NCBI RefSeq assembly: GCF_027409185.1
Contig: NC_084460.1
Location: forward strand, 145,312,569 to 145,376,568
Direction: 5' to 3'
DNA length: 64,000 nucleotides
Origin: Cynocephalus volans
Lineage: Eukaryota; Chordata; Mammalia; Dermoptera; Cynocephalidae
Position 1 is the stretch's first letter, and each line of letters starts with the position of its first letter. Made by a program: the position numbers and the translations under genes. Shown piece by piece: positions 21,943 to 32,739 of the stretch. A model generated the notes under the pieces. The model did no database searches, was not told the DNA's origin, and worked only from the letters and a program-made list of their open reading frames with translations.

Positions 21943-22388
21943 TGCAATGAGAGAGTTAATAAATAAAAATATTAATCAAGGTTCATGTGAAATAACATTG
22001 GTATCCCATTGCAATTCCTGTGTTTCAGTTGTTCCTTACTAAACAAGTATAAAGGTAAAGTGTTTCTACTTTTAGCACACAAATAGGATTATTAAATATA
22101 TTACAAATAATTTTGAGATGTAAAGTTTTTTAAAGAATATTACTTGAATGGCTATGGAGGAGGGTGTAGATGCCAACTTACCGGTCCTATAACCTGTCAC
22201 ATAAATACCTTAGAAGTGAATGTATTAACAGTGAAGTATTATATAGAATTAAGAATAAATTTTTCACAGTCTACTTATATTTTATGCTAAGACTTCAGAA
22301 AATGAGTCTCTGGTTTATGTTCTAAAGTGTTTTCTCACTTTCTCAGGAACATTCACATTTATTTTGCAAAAAATAAAAATTACCTCTA
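21943..22388. other. Upstream flank of the unit A OR
   Basis: Matches 44,208-44,640 in unit C (upstream of the intact paralogue), including the splice-acceptor-like TCTCATTGCAG just before the coding exon. Any OR promoter and 5' exons would lie further upstream (higher coordinates). None could be pinpointed. Confidence 0.55.
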
Positions 22389-23659
22389 AAGGGGACCTTC
22401 AAAAAGTTAATGGGAAAGATATATTATGAAAAACAATGCATTAATTTCAAAATTTTTTGCACCAAAATAAACGTGCACCAACTTGTTATAATATGTTTGA
22501 ACAGGACTACTATGAGGCCCTAAGAAGGATATCAATTTCAAAAGAGTCCCTATCAGAGCAACATGAATTCTGCTAAAATTGAAGCAAGTATAAACATCAA
22601 ATTTATGGTGAAGCTTGGGTGGAAGAGTGATGAAATCACTGATGAAAACTTTATGGGGACAATGCCCCCAAGGAAATCAGCAATCTACAGGTGGATAACG
22701 CATTTTAAGAAGAGACAAGATGGTGAAGATGAAGCCCACAGCTGCAGACCATTCACATCAATATGCAAGAAAAAAACTAATCTGGTGTGTGCCCTAGTTG
22801 AAGAGGATCATCAATTTACAACAGAAACAATACCCAATACCATAGACAACTCAATTGGTTCAGTTTACACAATTTTGACTGAAAAATTAAAGTTGAGCTA
22901 ATTTTTTGTTCAATGGATACCAAAAGCATTGTGCCTAGATGAGCTGCAGACAAGAGCAGAGCTTTCAATGGATTGCTGAAACAAGTCAGAACAAGATTTT
23001 GAAGCATTTCTTCAAAGATTCATAGAAGAAGATGAAACATGGCTTTACCAGTATGATCCTGAAGACAAAGCACAATCAAAGCAATGGCTACCAAGAAGCA
23101 GAAGTGGTCCAGTCAAAGAAAAAGCAGGACCGGTCAAGAGCAAGGGTCATGGCAACAGTTTTGGAGGGATGCTCAAGGCATTTTTCTTGTTGACTTTCTG
23201 GAGAGCCAAAGAACGATAATATCTGTTTATTTCCGGAGTGTTTGAAGAAAGTTAGCCAAAGCTTTAGTAGAAAAATACTCAGGAAAGCTTCACCAGAGAG
23301 TCCTCAACAACAACAAGGCTCTTGCTTATTCCTGTCATCAAACAAGGGCAATTGTATGAGAATTTTGATTGGAAATCATTAGGCATCCACCTTACAGTCT
23401 TGATTGGCTCTTTCTGATTTCTTTTTGTTTCCTAATCTTAAGAAAATCTTTTTTTTTTCTTCAGTTAATAATGTAAAAAAGATGGCATTGACATGGCTAA
23501 ATTTCCAGGATCCTCAGTTCTTTAGGGATGGACTAAATGGCCGGTATCATCATTTACAAGTGTCTTGAACTTGATGGAACTTACTTTGAGAGATAAAGTT
23601 TATAATTTTTTACTTTTATCTTTTCATTTAATTTTCTACTAACCTTTTGAAGTCCCCTT
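22389..23659 (+). mobile_element. Mariner DNA transposon, degraded, about 1.27 kb
   Basis: Terminal inverted repeats: AAGGGGACCTTCAAAAAG-type at 22,389 and CTTTTTGAAG-type at the other end (CTAACCTTTTGAAGTCCCCTT at 23,640-23,659 with mismatches), beside TA dinucleotides. Length and internal coding content fit Tc1/mariner. Unit C lacks it: C passes directly through the flanks (GCAAATATCTCTGGTATTAA near 44,668-44,690). The insertion therefore came after the split from C. Bases 23,446-23,459 contain a T-run. Confidence 0.85.
22563..23440 (+). pseudogene. Mariner transposase, multiply broken
   Basis: The frame from 22,563 opens with a mariner N-terminal DNA-binding region (IKFMVKLGWKSDEITDENF, then an AIYRWITHFKKRQDGEDEAH block, the second helix-turn-helix) and stops at 22,901. 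The catalytic part is recognisable in shifted frames. Around 23,030-23,050 the bases encode an EDETWLYQYDPED-like block, which contains the first catalytic Asp region. Near 23,385-23,430 they encode a degraded HPPYSPDLAP-type block followed by a DW-like fragment. Stops and indels throughout leave no active enzyme. Confidence 0.82.
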
Positions 23660-24302
23660 ATATATCTGGTATTAAAGATATATCTCATTCTTTCCTCCAA
23701 GTCATTAATGGGTTGATAACAGGACAGCAAGTTAAAATCCCATTTTCACTGTTTTCTATCCGTTAGCATTATGTTAGCTAGTTATATTTTCCTCAAAATC
23801 ACCCCCAAAGTTCTAATCTACTCATTTGATTATACATTCCTCAAAACCCACCATGTTTCTCTTTAAAAATTTTCTCCAAAAATCCCACATGTAAACACAA
23901 TTTATTCACTTCATCCACAAATATTTATTTAGTACCTCTCAAGTTAGAGCAATGCCATTCTGAACTCAGGCACACATAGACCTGTATGTAACTCTGCTGT
24001 AAAGCCTGCGATGCTACAATGACCCCTATTTTAAGAATAGGGAAAAAACAAAGACACTACCCAGCTTATTTGCAGATTTGAGATACATCTAAGAGCTATC
24101 ATTAAATATGCCAATGTAGACAATTATCATCCAGTTATCTAAGGTTATCTCTTAATAACAGTATTTCAGAGGCAAATAATTTTCACTCAAAAATAAGGCA
24201 CAATATGGAAAATTTAAGAAGGATGAGGTTGATGAAAATGCAATTTTGACAAGAATAATCTTTGAAAAGTAAAAATGTGTAAAATAATTAAAATATTTTA
24301 TG
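23660..24302. other. Unit A downstream flank, no gene
   Basis: Collinear with unit C 44,690-46,370 with large indels (C gained an L1 3' end at 45,750-46,160). No gene recognised. Confidence 0.5.
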
Positions 24303-24383
24303 TGAGGTTACTTCAAAAAGTTTGTGGATAAATGGATTTAAAAGAATACAAATCTTGCCATGAACTTATTGAAGATCCCTCTT
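24303..24383. mobile_element. Short mariner-like MITE (about 80 bp)
   Basis: Imperfect inverted repeats GAGGTTACTTCAAAAAGTTT at the left and AACTTATTGAAGATCCCTC at the right enclose about 40 bp. The ends resemble those of the mariner at 22,389. Flanks carry TA. Unit C reads through without it (TTTTATATAGAAACGCACC near 46,368-46,386). Confidence 0.72.
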
Positions 24384-25970
24384 ATAGAAAGGCACCTAGA
24401 GTTTTGGAGTTTTTTCTCCCTTAAATAGAAAGGGAATAGAAAAACAAAATAGTCACTTGAGGTTTTTATTACTTCCAAAGTGCACCTACTGAGAGACTGG
24501 TAATGTTTGCAGTAATCATTGAGTATGAATACTGTGGTCAAATGACCAAAAGTTCCACATTAGCTTTATTTTACATCTACCAAGCATACAATAACGAAGC
24601 ATGATTCTCTGCAGGTGTGGTGAACTGTTCTGCATTATTTCCAGGAAGTACTACATAAAACAAGAAACACATGAGGAGAAAGACCTAGACTCCCCTTAGA
24701 AGCCCCATTATCTCCACGATCCTTACTTATTATTAAATCTTCATGATTTGGGGAGGTTTCCAAAGTAAAGGTCAGAATAATTTTTACTTTTTGAAATCAC
24801 TGATAAAATACTAAATAGATTGGATATAAAACTCATTATTATTCTGATGGAGAAAACATTAACTGAAACATACCAAAATTTTAGAAGATTTGAGTTTTAA
24901 TTCCATCTCTAAATTTCTACGTGATTATGCCAAAACCACTTTATTAACCTTGTTTTAAGGTTTGCATCTGTAAAGCATTGGGTTTTCCAAGGTACATCTC
25001 CACCCACAGTCTGTGAGACTGTGACTCTTTTCTGCTAGTTAATAGACAGCATAGCACAGTGGTTAAGTATCACATGAGTTCTAATCTTCATTCTACAAAT
25101 ATATAGCTTTATACCCATAAAGATTCAGAGGAATTTAGCGAAATGTTTATTTAGCTTTTCAGTTCAGGATTGCTTTCTCTTCCATTTGTACATAAATCAC
25201 GTGAAAAAAATTTTCAGATATTTTGACAACTCATGAGAATCTCTTAGCACTGAAATACAACTTTTAATGATGAAAAAATGACAATAAAATAAAAGGTTGA
25301 TTCTCACCCAATTCTTATATGAAGATGTAGTGATGCATAAAATATAAATTTTCATGGAAAACACTTAAGGTACAAGAATGAAGATACCAAAGACAATTGT
25401 TCCTATTAATTTTCCATATTAATTGTTCCATATTAATTTACTTTAAGAAACATCATTTGGAAGGAATGATACATATTTCTCCCATCTTCTAACCTCTTTG
25501 TGATGATCATACTGAAATTTCCTCAGTGCCCCCAAAAGATTCCCTGTAGGATAAAGTCATCTACTGGGCATTGAAGAGTAATTAGCAAATGACTTCTGAC
25601 ATACTCATCTCCACCTATTATTTTTACAGCTTTTTTTTCTTCTAAAAACAAAAACATTACAGTTTAATTGTAGAAAAACTTTAAAAATGTAGAAAAGCAC
25701 AAAGAAAACAAATTGCTGTAATCTCACTAATCATTGATAAATACAGTTAACTTTTGGGTGTATATTCCCCCGCGTTTTACCCATGCGTCTACCTGTATCT
25801 GTGTGTATTTATATATGTTTAAAAATGAAATTATGGTACTATAATACGTAATCTTTCATAAACTGCTTTTAAATTAATAACATGTCACTTATTTTTTATG
25901 TTTATCTTTTAATTCCATTTTCCTTGAATTTTTTGAAGTCCCCTCACACACTGAAAACTACAATATATTG
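24384..25970. other. Unit A downstream flank, no gene
   Basis: Tracks unit C 46,386-48,260 (for example the AACAAATTGCTGTAATCT segment at 25,708 and 48,093). A mariner-like terminus (TTTTTTGAAGTCCCC) sits near 25,930-25,943. Nothing else recognised. Confidence 0.5.
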
Positions 25971-25974
25971 TTGA

Positions 25975-26660
25975 AGAGAATTAAAGAAGGACTAAATAAA
26001 TGGAAATATACATCATGTTTACATATCAAAAATCCCAATATTTCTAAAAATGCCAGTTTACCCCAAATTGATAGATTTAATGCAATCCCAATCAAACTTT
26101 TTTGATAGAAATTCCTTTTGTTTTATTTTTTAATTGATGTGTAATAATTGTACATATTTATGGGGTACAGAATAATATTTTGATACATATATACACTGAT
26201 GATCAAGACAGTTTAATTATCATATCAATTACCACAAACATTTATCATTCTTTGTGATGAGAACATTTGAACTTCTATCTTCTAGACATTTAAAAATATA
26301 CAACAAATTATTGTTCATTATAGACATTTAGCACTCCTAAATTTATTTATTCTAAATAGAATACTAGAAATTATTCTTACCTAGCTGTAATTTTGTATCT
26401 TTTAACTAACCTCTCCTTATCCCACTACCCCACTACCCTCCCAGTCTCTAGTAACCTCATTTTTACTCTCTACTTCTGTAAGCTTATTTCTTTTAGTTCT
26501 TACATACAAATGAGCACATGCAGTGTTTATCTTTCTGTGCCTGACTTATTTCACTTAACATAATGTCTTTCAGGCTCATTCATGTTGCTGCAAATAACAT
26601 GATTTCATTCTTTCTTTGGATAAATATTATTTCATTGTGTATATGTACCACATTTTCTTT
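25975..26660 (-). mobile_element. Old L1 fragments: short plus-strand ORF2 piece, then minus-strand 3' end
   Basis: Bases 25,975-26,100 read on the plus strand like the L1 ORF2 block [11 protein letters not shown] with its upstream part. From about 26,110 the minus strand reads an L1 3' UTR and the C-terminal ORF2 end, containing ATTTATGGGGTACA and TGCCTGACTTATTTCACTTAA on the plus strand. Both are decayed. Whether they are one inverted insertion or two events was not resolved. Confidence 0.72.
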
Positions 26661-27169
26661 TTTTAATTTTTTTATTGAAACAATTGATTTTACATGTATA
26701 CACACACACACACATATATATGTACAGCTTTAATATCAATACCTGTCTGAGTATCCAGGCTAACAAAAACTCATCAAGTTTCTATTGTTTATCTATTAGC
26801 AAGATGCTCCCATTATTTAACAGTGCCTCTAGTCTCTGTGGTCACCTGGCCTTATCCTCCCACTTTTTAGACAGTAAGTGTGTTGACTTTATTTGACTAG
26901 TAAATATAATATTTGCCACTTTCCCAGCAAAACATCTCATAGACCCATCTGTGGTTTACGTATTTGCCTCACCTCTTCTAAGTCTATTTCTCTGTGCTCT
27001 CTTAATAGGATTTCCATTTTGCTAATGCCACTAACAATCAGTCAATGCTTCTAGCCATTTTCCCTGTTTGCTTTTTTTATTAATCAATTTTACTTAACCC
27101 TAGATATTTGAAGCTACATTGTCTAAATTCTGTTGACAAGATTTGTACCCCAAACTTTGCCTCAAAAAA
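26661..27169. other. AT-rich non-coding sequence
   Basis: Includes a short CA/TA repeat at 26,700-26,720. No gene recognised. Confidence 0.5.
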
Positions 27170-27177
27170 CTTCCACT
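27170..27177 (+). repeat. Target-site duplication of the twin-primed L1, left copy
   Basis: CTTCCACT, repeated at 28,496-28,503 immediately after the L1 poly(A) tail. Confidence 0.75.
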
Positions 27178-28495
27178 ACTTATATATTCTGGATATTAAT
27201 CCTTTGTCAGAGGTATATTTTGTAAATATTTTCTCCCACTCTGTTGGTTGTCTTTTAACTCTGTTAATTGTTTCTTTTGCTGTGCAGAAGCTTTTTAGTT
27301 TGATATAATCCCATTTGTTTATTTTTCCTTTGGTTGCCCGTGCTTTTGGGGTCGTATTCATGAAGTCTGTGTCCAGTCCTATTTCCTGAAGTGTTTCTCC
27401 TATGTTTTCTTTAAGAAGTTTTATTGTTTCAGGGTGTATATTTAAATCCTTAATCCATTTTGAGTTGATTTTAGTATATGGTGAGAGGTATGGATCTAGT
27501 TTCATTCTCCTGCATATGGATATCCAGTTATCCCAGCACCATTTGTACATATGACAAAGGATTAATATCCAGAATATATAAGGAACTCAAACAACTTTAC
27601 AAGAAAAAAACAAGCAACCCAATTAAAAAATGGGCAAAAGAGCTAAGTAGGCATTTCTCTAAGGAAGATATCCAAATGGCCAACAGACATATGAAAAAAT
27701 GCTCAACATCACTCAGCATCCGGGAAATGCAAATCAAAACCACACTGAGATACCACCTAACCCCAGTTAGGATGGCTAAAATCCAAAAGACTCTGAACGA
27801 TAAATGCTGGCGAGGTTGCGGAGAAAAAGGAACTCTCATACATTGTTGGTGGGACTGCAAAATGGTGCAGCCTCTATGGAAAATGGTATGGAGGTTCCTC
27901 AAACAATTGCAGATAGATCTACCATACGACCCAGCTATCCCACTGTTGGGAATATACCCAGAGGAATGGAAATCATCAAGTCGAAGGTATACCTGTTCCC
28001 CAATGTTCATTGCAGCACTCTTTACAATAGCCAAGAGTTGGAACCAGCCCAAATGTCCATCATCAGATGAGTGGATACGGAAAATGTGGTACATCTACAC
28101 AATGGAATACTACTCAGCTATAAAAACGAATGAAATATTGCCAATTGCAACAACATGGATGGACCTTGAGAGAATTATATTAAGTGAAACAAGTCAGGCA
28201 CAGAAAGAGAAATACCACATGTTCTCACTTATTGGTGGGAGCTAAAAATTAATATATAAATTCACACACACACACACAAAAAAAAAAAAACGGGGGGGGG
28301 AAGAAGATATAACAACCACAATTACTTGAAGTTGATACGACAAGCAAACAGAAAAGACATTGTTGGAGGGAAGGGGGGAGGGAGGAGGGAGGGAGGTTTT
28401 GGTGATGGGGAGCAATAATCAGCCACAATGTATATTGACAAAATAAAAATAAAAATAAAAATAAAAATAAAATTAAAAAAAAAAGAAAAAAAAAT
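27178..28495 (+). mobile_element. Young L1, 5'-truncated and 5'-inverted (twin priming)
   Basis: The left arm (27,178-27,547) is inverted: the minus strand encodes ORF2p from [16 protein letters not shown] to [10 protein letters not shown]. The right arm (27,548 onward, plus) restarts at the same [10 protein letters not shown] block and runs to the ORF2 stop at 28,245. The 3' UTR follows, with a (CA)n run, a G-run near 28,293, a G-rich purine tract at 28,365-28,397, and an AAAAT-repeat/poly(A) tail. The ends of the two arms overlap, so about 34 bp occur twice as inverted repeats. The sequence is almost identical to the full-length L1 at 13,920, so it belongs to the same recently active family. 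Confidence 0.95.
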
Positions 28496-28503
28496 CTTCC
28501 ACT
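28496..28503 (+). repeat. Target-site duplication of the twin-primed L1, right copy
   Basis: Second CTTCCACT, following the poly(A) tail. Confidence 0.75.
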
Positions 28504-29178
28504 CCCTTAAACTAAGGATGAGTTAGCAGCCATCCCAGCACCAAAGTCTCAAAAGATCTTCCCTACTCAATATTCTAGAGGAGAGTTGTATAATCATAAG
28601 ATCACTGTAATAGATTTCAAGTGTACAATGACAATCAAACTCATTTACCCAATGTTTATTTAGCCAAGTTTATTACCCGAGGTTATTTGATTTTAAGCAG
28701 AAATACCAAACAGGTAAAAGAGCAGCTTGCAGAGCAGCAGCATTACAGAGGCCCTGCATGCACAGATACAACTTCCCAATTCTTGATCACTGAATGTAAA
28801 CTAATATAAGTACAATCAGATCAGCACAGAGAAGGTGCAGGGTCAAGGGTCTCTGAGCTTAAGTAGCTTGCTTGTCACCTAGGACCTAGAGGGATGTTTA
28901 CCTTGCCTCCATTTTTCAGTACAGCTGCATTCCATAAAATACAGGTCATATAGTAAACAATTTTGACAACTGGTGCAATATTCTTAGGAAATTTTCAGAT
29001 CAGCACTCCATTCAGACCAATCCCAGAATTTATTCTGAATTGATGCATATCTCAAGCTGATCCTGCAAGATTGTCTAAATGTAGCTTCCTTAGGGGGCTC
29101 TCGAACTGGAGGAAAAGACTACAATTCAACTGTTATCCCTTTCTTTCTGAGATAATATAATAAAATAGCTGGGATTTT
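28504..29178. other. Non-coding sequence
   Basis: No gene or element recognised between the L1 and the LTR. Confidence 0.5.
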
Positions 29179-29701
29179 TGTAGAGGATTCATAAAGCAAA
29201 CGTACTTCACAGGGCCTGGTTTTCCAAAGCCTTGCAGTTTCACATATTGACCTTGCAAAGGACAAGAAATTTTCCTCAGGCCATAAAGTCTCTGGTGTAA
29301 CATAAAGATTTGTACCACAACAAGGTTGCTGGCTCAAAGACAGACTAGTTACTGATTGATATGTATAGATACTGGGAAGCCCCTGTAGGGAGAAAGAATG
29401 TCTGCTAAGATCAAGCTTTTGTTGATAGGACCACTTAATTGCCTTAATAGAATGTCATCTGACTTGTTTCTCTGAACGTTACCAGCCTATATTGTTAAAC
29501 TATAACCCCACCTATGTCTCTTCGTATAACTTCCTGGGGTGGAAAATAAATGCAGGAAGAGAACCCCAATTCGGGGTTAATTTCCCAAGGAAGGGTTGCC
29601 TCTCACTTGAGGGTTCTGGGGAAGTTAACCACTTCGGGGCTGCTCACTCCTCAGAAGAGGTGGGCTTTGTGGCTCCGTCACCCAGGGGAAATAGGGTGAC
29701 A
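29179..29701 (+). mobile_element. Solo LTR, same family as 3,045-3,650
   Basis: 523 bp starting TGTAGAGGATTCATAAAGCA and ending GGGTGACA. AATAAA is at 29,545. It shares the 5' end, the AAAGCAAACGTA-type segment, the post-AATAAA region (AACCCCAATTCGGGG) and the CGTCACCCAGG end with the LTR nested in L1 in units A and B. No clear target duplication was recovered and no retroviral coding sequence flanks it. Confidence 0.65.
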
Positions 29702-30118
29702 AATCCATGGGGGGCAAAGCAACAGATTTTGTTAAAAATTATCCTGGAAAAATCATATATTACTTGTGCAATTATAAAGACAACAAAAGAGTGTAAAAAT
29801 AACACATAAGCTGTTTTATCAAATAAAACCATATACATGAAAAAATCTATTTATTTATATTTACATAAATAACAAAATGCATTTAGGAGATTACTGTAAA
29901 AAGACCAATAATAAACTATAGAGAATGATTTTTTTTAAAGAAAATAAAAATGTTAAGGAAACTAAGACTTAGTTTACAGTTACTGCAACATAATTCTCAA
30001 AGACTATTATGATGTAGCCAAAAATTACCTACAAATATAGACAGTTTTTAAGAGTTAATAAGTTTAATAATGTGGGATATTTTTAAAAGGTATTTTGATA
30101 TTGGGGACCTATTGGAAT

Positions 30119-30120
<2 letters not shown>
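29702..30120. other. AT-rich non-coding sequence
   Basis: No gene recognised. Confidence 0.5.

Positions 30121-30179
<59 letters not shown>
30121..30179 (+). repeat. (CT)n microsatellite
   Basis: Nearly perfect CT dinucleotide run of about 58 bp. It directly adjoins the T-run of the minus-strand SINE at 30,181, so it probably grew from the SINE tail (seen as A-run then (AG)n from the SINE's own strand). Confidence 0.95.
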
Positions 30180-30180
<1 letters not shown>

Positions 30181-30186
<6 letters not shown>

Positions 30187-30281
30187 TTTTTTTTTTGGCT
30201 GCTGCCCAGTACAGGGATCCAACACTATGACCTCACAGTTGTAAGGATGAACTTTAACCAACTGAGGTAACTGACCAGCAC
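30181..30281 (-). mobile_element. tRNA-derived SINE (CYN-type), minus strand
   Basis: The minus strand reads GTGCTGGTCAGTTACCTCAG, then an A-box-like CTCAGTTGGTTAAAG, a B-box-like region around TGTTGGATCCC, CCAG-type closing ends, and an A-run. Same general architecture as the SINE at 11,588 but more diverged. Confidence 0.72.
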
Positions 30282-31597
30282 TGGAGTTCAACTTAAGACT
30301 GTAAAAACAAGCTGATTTTTTCCAATAATGTGTATATGATAAACAGATTTATGTGATAAAAGATATTTATTATAGGCTTTTAGATAAAACTTTTAGTATA
30401 TATTTTTTGGACTTATTGACTTGCCAAAAGCTAAAGTGTTTTAAAAATACTGTAGTAATAGGCATATTTTTATTCTTCAGCACCTTAAAATTAATTCTCA
30501 TTTTGTATTACTATTTTACCTAAGAAAATATGCTGGAAAAAATCCCCAGATTTCTCAAATAATATAATTGTTTTACTAAAAGAGAAGTTGAATACTCTAC
30601 ATCTATATAATAAATGTAAAATTGCACCAATGAATTCTCAACAAATAATTTACTTCCAGTTCAAGTACAAGATCACTTATATATATATATATATTAAATA
30701 CATATATATATATACACACACAGAATTCATTGACACAATTTTTCACTCACTCACTTGCTATGAACTAAACCAGTTTCTTACCTCTGATCTAGTCTCCTTG
30801 CCTTCTGCCCAGTTGGCTCCTGCTAAAACTGATAGGAATAGTAACACAATCACAGGCTGATCTCTGAAATTGCTTTTTATTACACTCAAATATTACTAAA
30901 CTCATAAATTGTTGAATATCATGCTACGTGCAATATTCCTGATAAAAGTACTATGTGGAGCTATAAATACAAGATGTGATTAATTTTGATGCTCCACTCT
31001 TTAATTCAAGCCAACTTCTATTTTTCTTCATAATATCCACCAATTACTTTTGTATGACTTTTTTTTCCTTAACCATTGTTATGAAAATAATACCTTTCTT
31101 CTCTGGAATCTATTATACAAAAAAGCAGTTTTATTTTCATCTATCCACCAGAGTTACTGTGTATGGCAGAGAACCACAAAGCCTTGTTAATTTCCAGGCC
31201 CAAAGGGATGGGCAAGGCTCATTCATACAAAGAACTAACCATATATGCCAGTCTCAGTTAGAGCTATTTCTCAGTATTTCTCAGTAAAATTACCAATTAC
31301 TACCCGTAATATTTAGAAGTCCCTAGCAAATCTTACTTTCAAAATCTAAATGCTCAGACAAAAATGGAGCAGAGTGTTTCTAAATAAACTAGTTATGGGT
31401 AATGTTTCCAAACTTTCACTGGACCCATATCAAGTAAACATAATACAAACCTGGGTTCCTTCACTCAGAGCCCACAGATCACCCTGACCACTAGCTCTCT
31501 GGTGAAACAACAGAGTAATGGCTAATCTACAGGACTTCGGATTTTTTTTTCAGTGAAAAGTAAAGGAGAAACAATTTGAAAATTGTCTGACAACTAT
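30282..31597. other. Non-coding sequence downstream of the 31.6 kb OR
   Basis: AT-rich, with a (TA)n/(CA)n run at 30,679-30,721. No gene recognised. Confidence 0.5.
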
Positions 31598-32521
31598 TTA
31601 TTTCTTATTTATTCTTTTCAAGGCACCTATAACCTCTTTGTTCCTCAGGCTGTAAATAAAAGGATTTAGCAGGGGAATTATTACTGTGTAAAATAAAGAA
31701 TACATTTTGTCCTGATTTTCACCTGGTCCAGACCCAGGACGCACGTACATGAAAAAGAGTGTGCCATAGAACAAAGAGACAGAGAGCAGATGGGCACTGC
31801 ACGTGGAGAAGGCTTTGCCTCTGCCCTGCTCAGACTTCTTTTCCAGGATGGCAAAGAGGACACAGGAGTAAGAGATGATGATAGTTATAAAAGTGAAGAC
31901 TTGTATAAAGGCTGAAAATATTAAAACTAAAAGCATATTAACCATGGGATCTGTGCATGAAATTTTGAACAGTTGTAAAATTTCACAGTAGAAATAATCA
32001 ATGATATTGGACCTGCAGAAAGTTAATCTAACTAAAAAACCTACATGAATCGCCGAATGCAGAACACCAATAAAATATGAAGCACCTATAAACTGAGTAC
32101 AGAGCCTATTGGACATCACCACTGGATAAAGCAAAGGATTACATATGGCTACGTAGCGGTCATAGGCCATCACTACCAGGAGGAAACATTCTGTGGTTGC
32201 ACTGGAACCAAAAAAGTAAAATTGGGCCATACAATCAAAGACGGATATCACATGATTCTTTGATAAAAAATTGATAAGCATCTTGGGAGTCACCGAGGAT
32301 GAAGACCAAGCATCTGCAAAGGCTAAACTGCCAAGGAACAAGTACATGGGGGTGTGAAGGTGAGGGTCCCTCCAGATGACAGCAATCAGTCCAAGGTTGC
32401 CCACCATGGTGATGAGGTAGACCACGAAGAACACCAGGAACAGGGGCAGCTGCAGCCCTGGACGATCTGTTAGTCCTGTGAGAACAAACTCAGTGATGAA
32501 AGTCTTATTTTCTTCTGCCAT
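31598..32521 (-). CDS. Olfactory receptor family 5 (OR5H/OR5AC-like), intact, 307 aa
   Basis: Seven-transmembrane odorant receptor of olfactory sensory neuron cilia, signalling through the olfactory G protein to adenylyl cyclase (family knowledge). The start is the ATG at 32,521 ([12 protein letters not shown]). The frame also extends 5 codons upstream to a TTG, which is not a start and follows a splice-acceptor-like TTTTCATTTTAG. Visible landmarks: N-glycosylation sequon N5-K-T, GN at 41-42 in TM1, [16 protein letters not shown] at 55-70, Cys97 and Cys179 for the extracellular disulfide, [10 protein letters not shown] at 118-127, [10 protein letters not shown] at 236-245 in TM6, and [12 protein letters not shown] at 283-294 in TM7. 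Length is normal for the family and I see no lesion. Its first third is almost identical at DNA level to the ORs of units A and B. Confidence 0.95.
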   Translation of the reverse strand: MAEENKTFITEFVLTGLTDRPGLQLPLFLVFFVVYLITMVGNLGLIAVIWRDPHLHTPMYLFLGSLAFADAWSSSSVTPKMLINFLSKNHVISVFDCMAQFYFFGSSATTECFLLVVMAYDRYVAICNPLLYPVVMSNRLCTQFIGASYFIGVLHSAIHVGFLVRLTFCRSNIIDYFYCEILQLFKISCTDPMVNMLLVLIFSAFIQVFTFITIIISYSCVLFAILEKKSEQGRGKAFSTCSAHLLSVSLFYGTLFFMYVRPGSGPGENQDKMYSLFYTVIIPLLNPFIYSLRNKEVIGALKRINKK

Positions 32522-32739
32522 ATCTGACCTGGCCAATCACTAAAATGAAAAAATAAAGTAGAAACGGTCATAAAAGAATCATAAAAATAGTGATAGCTTT
32601 GTATGACTAACATGTTTCTAAGAGGTGCCTTTCATTTTATTAGTAGTTTCAAATTTTTACCTTCATTTGTCTATTTTATATGCATTCAAAATTCTCTATA
32701 AAAAAGATTTAAAATAATTCAACTAAAGTGACATGTAAA

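Larger units (their letters stand above)
1..25900. repeat. Segmental duplication unit A (paralogous to units B and C)
   Basis: Bases 1 onward align with 49,895 onward at a nearly constant offset (about 49,010-49,019 through 4.9-13.9 kb). The offset drops by 6,807 after the L1 insertion, so the OR at 21,007 pairs with the one at 63,216. By eye only a few percent of bases differ. The same unit is found in older form at about 34,975-48,300 (unit C): flanks at 250-317 and 6,440-6,930 match 35,640-36,175, and 21,960-25,900 matches 44,210-48,260 wherever insertions do not intervene. The left end of A lies outside the window. Position of the right end is approximate, where similarity to C fades. Confidence 0.92.

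Noticed and set aside
30070-30270. Open frame with a Ser-Leu repeat.
   Set aside because: It is a translation of the (CT)n microsatellite and a SINE tail.
32522-32536. Five-codon N-terminal extension of the OR at 31.6 kb.
   Set aside because: It begins with TTG. The ATG at 32,521 gives the usual OR N-terminus with a glycosylation sequon.
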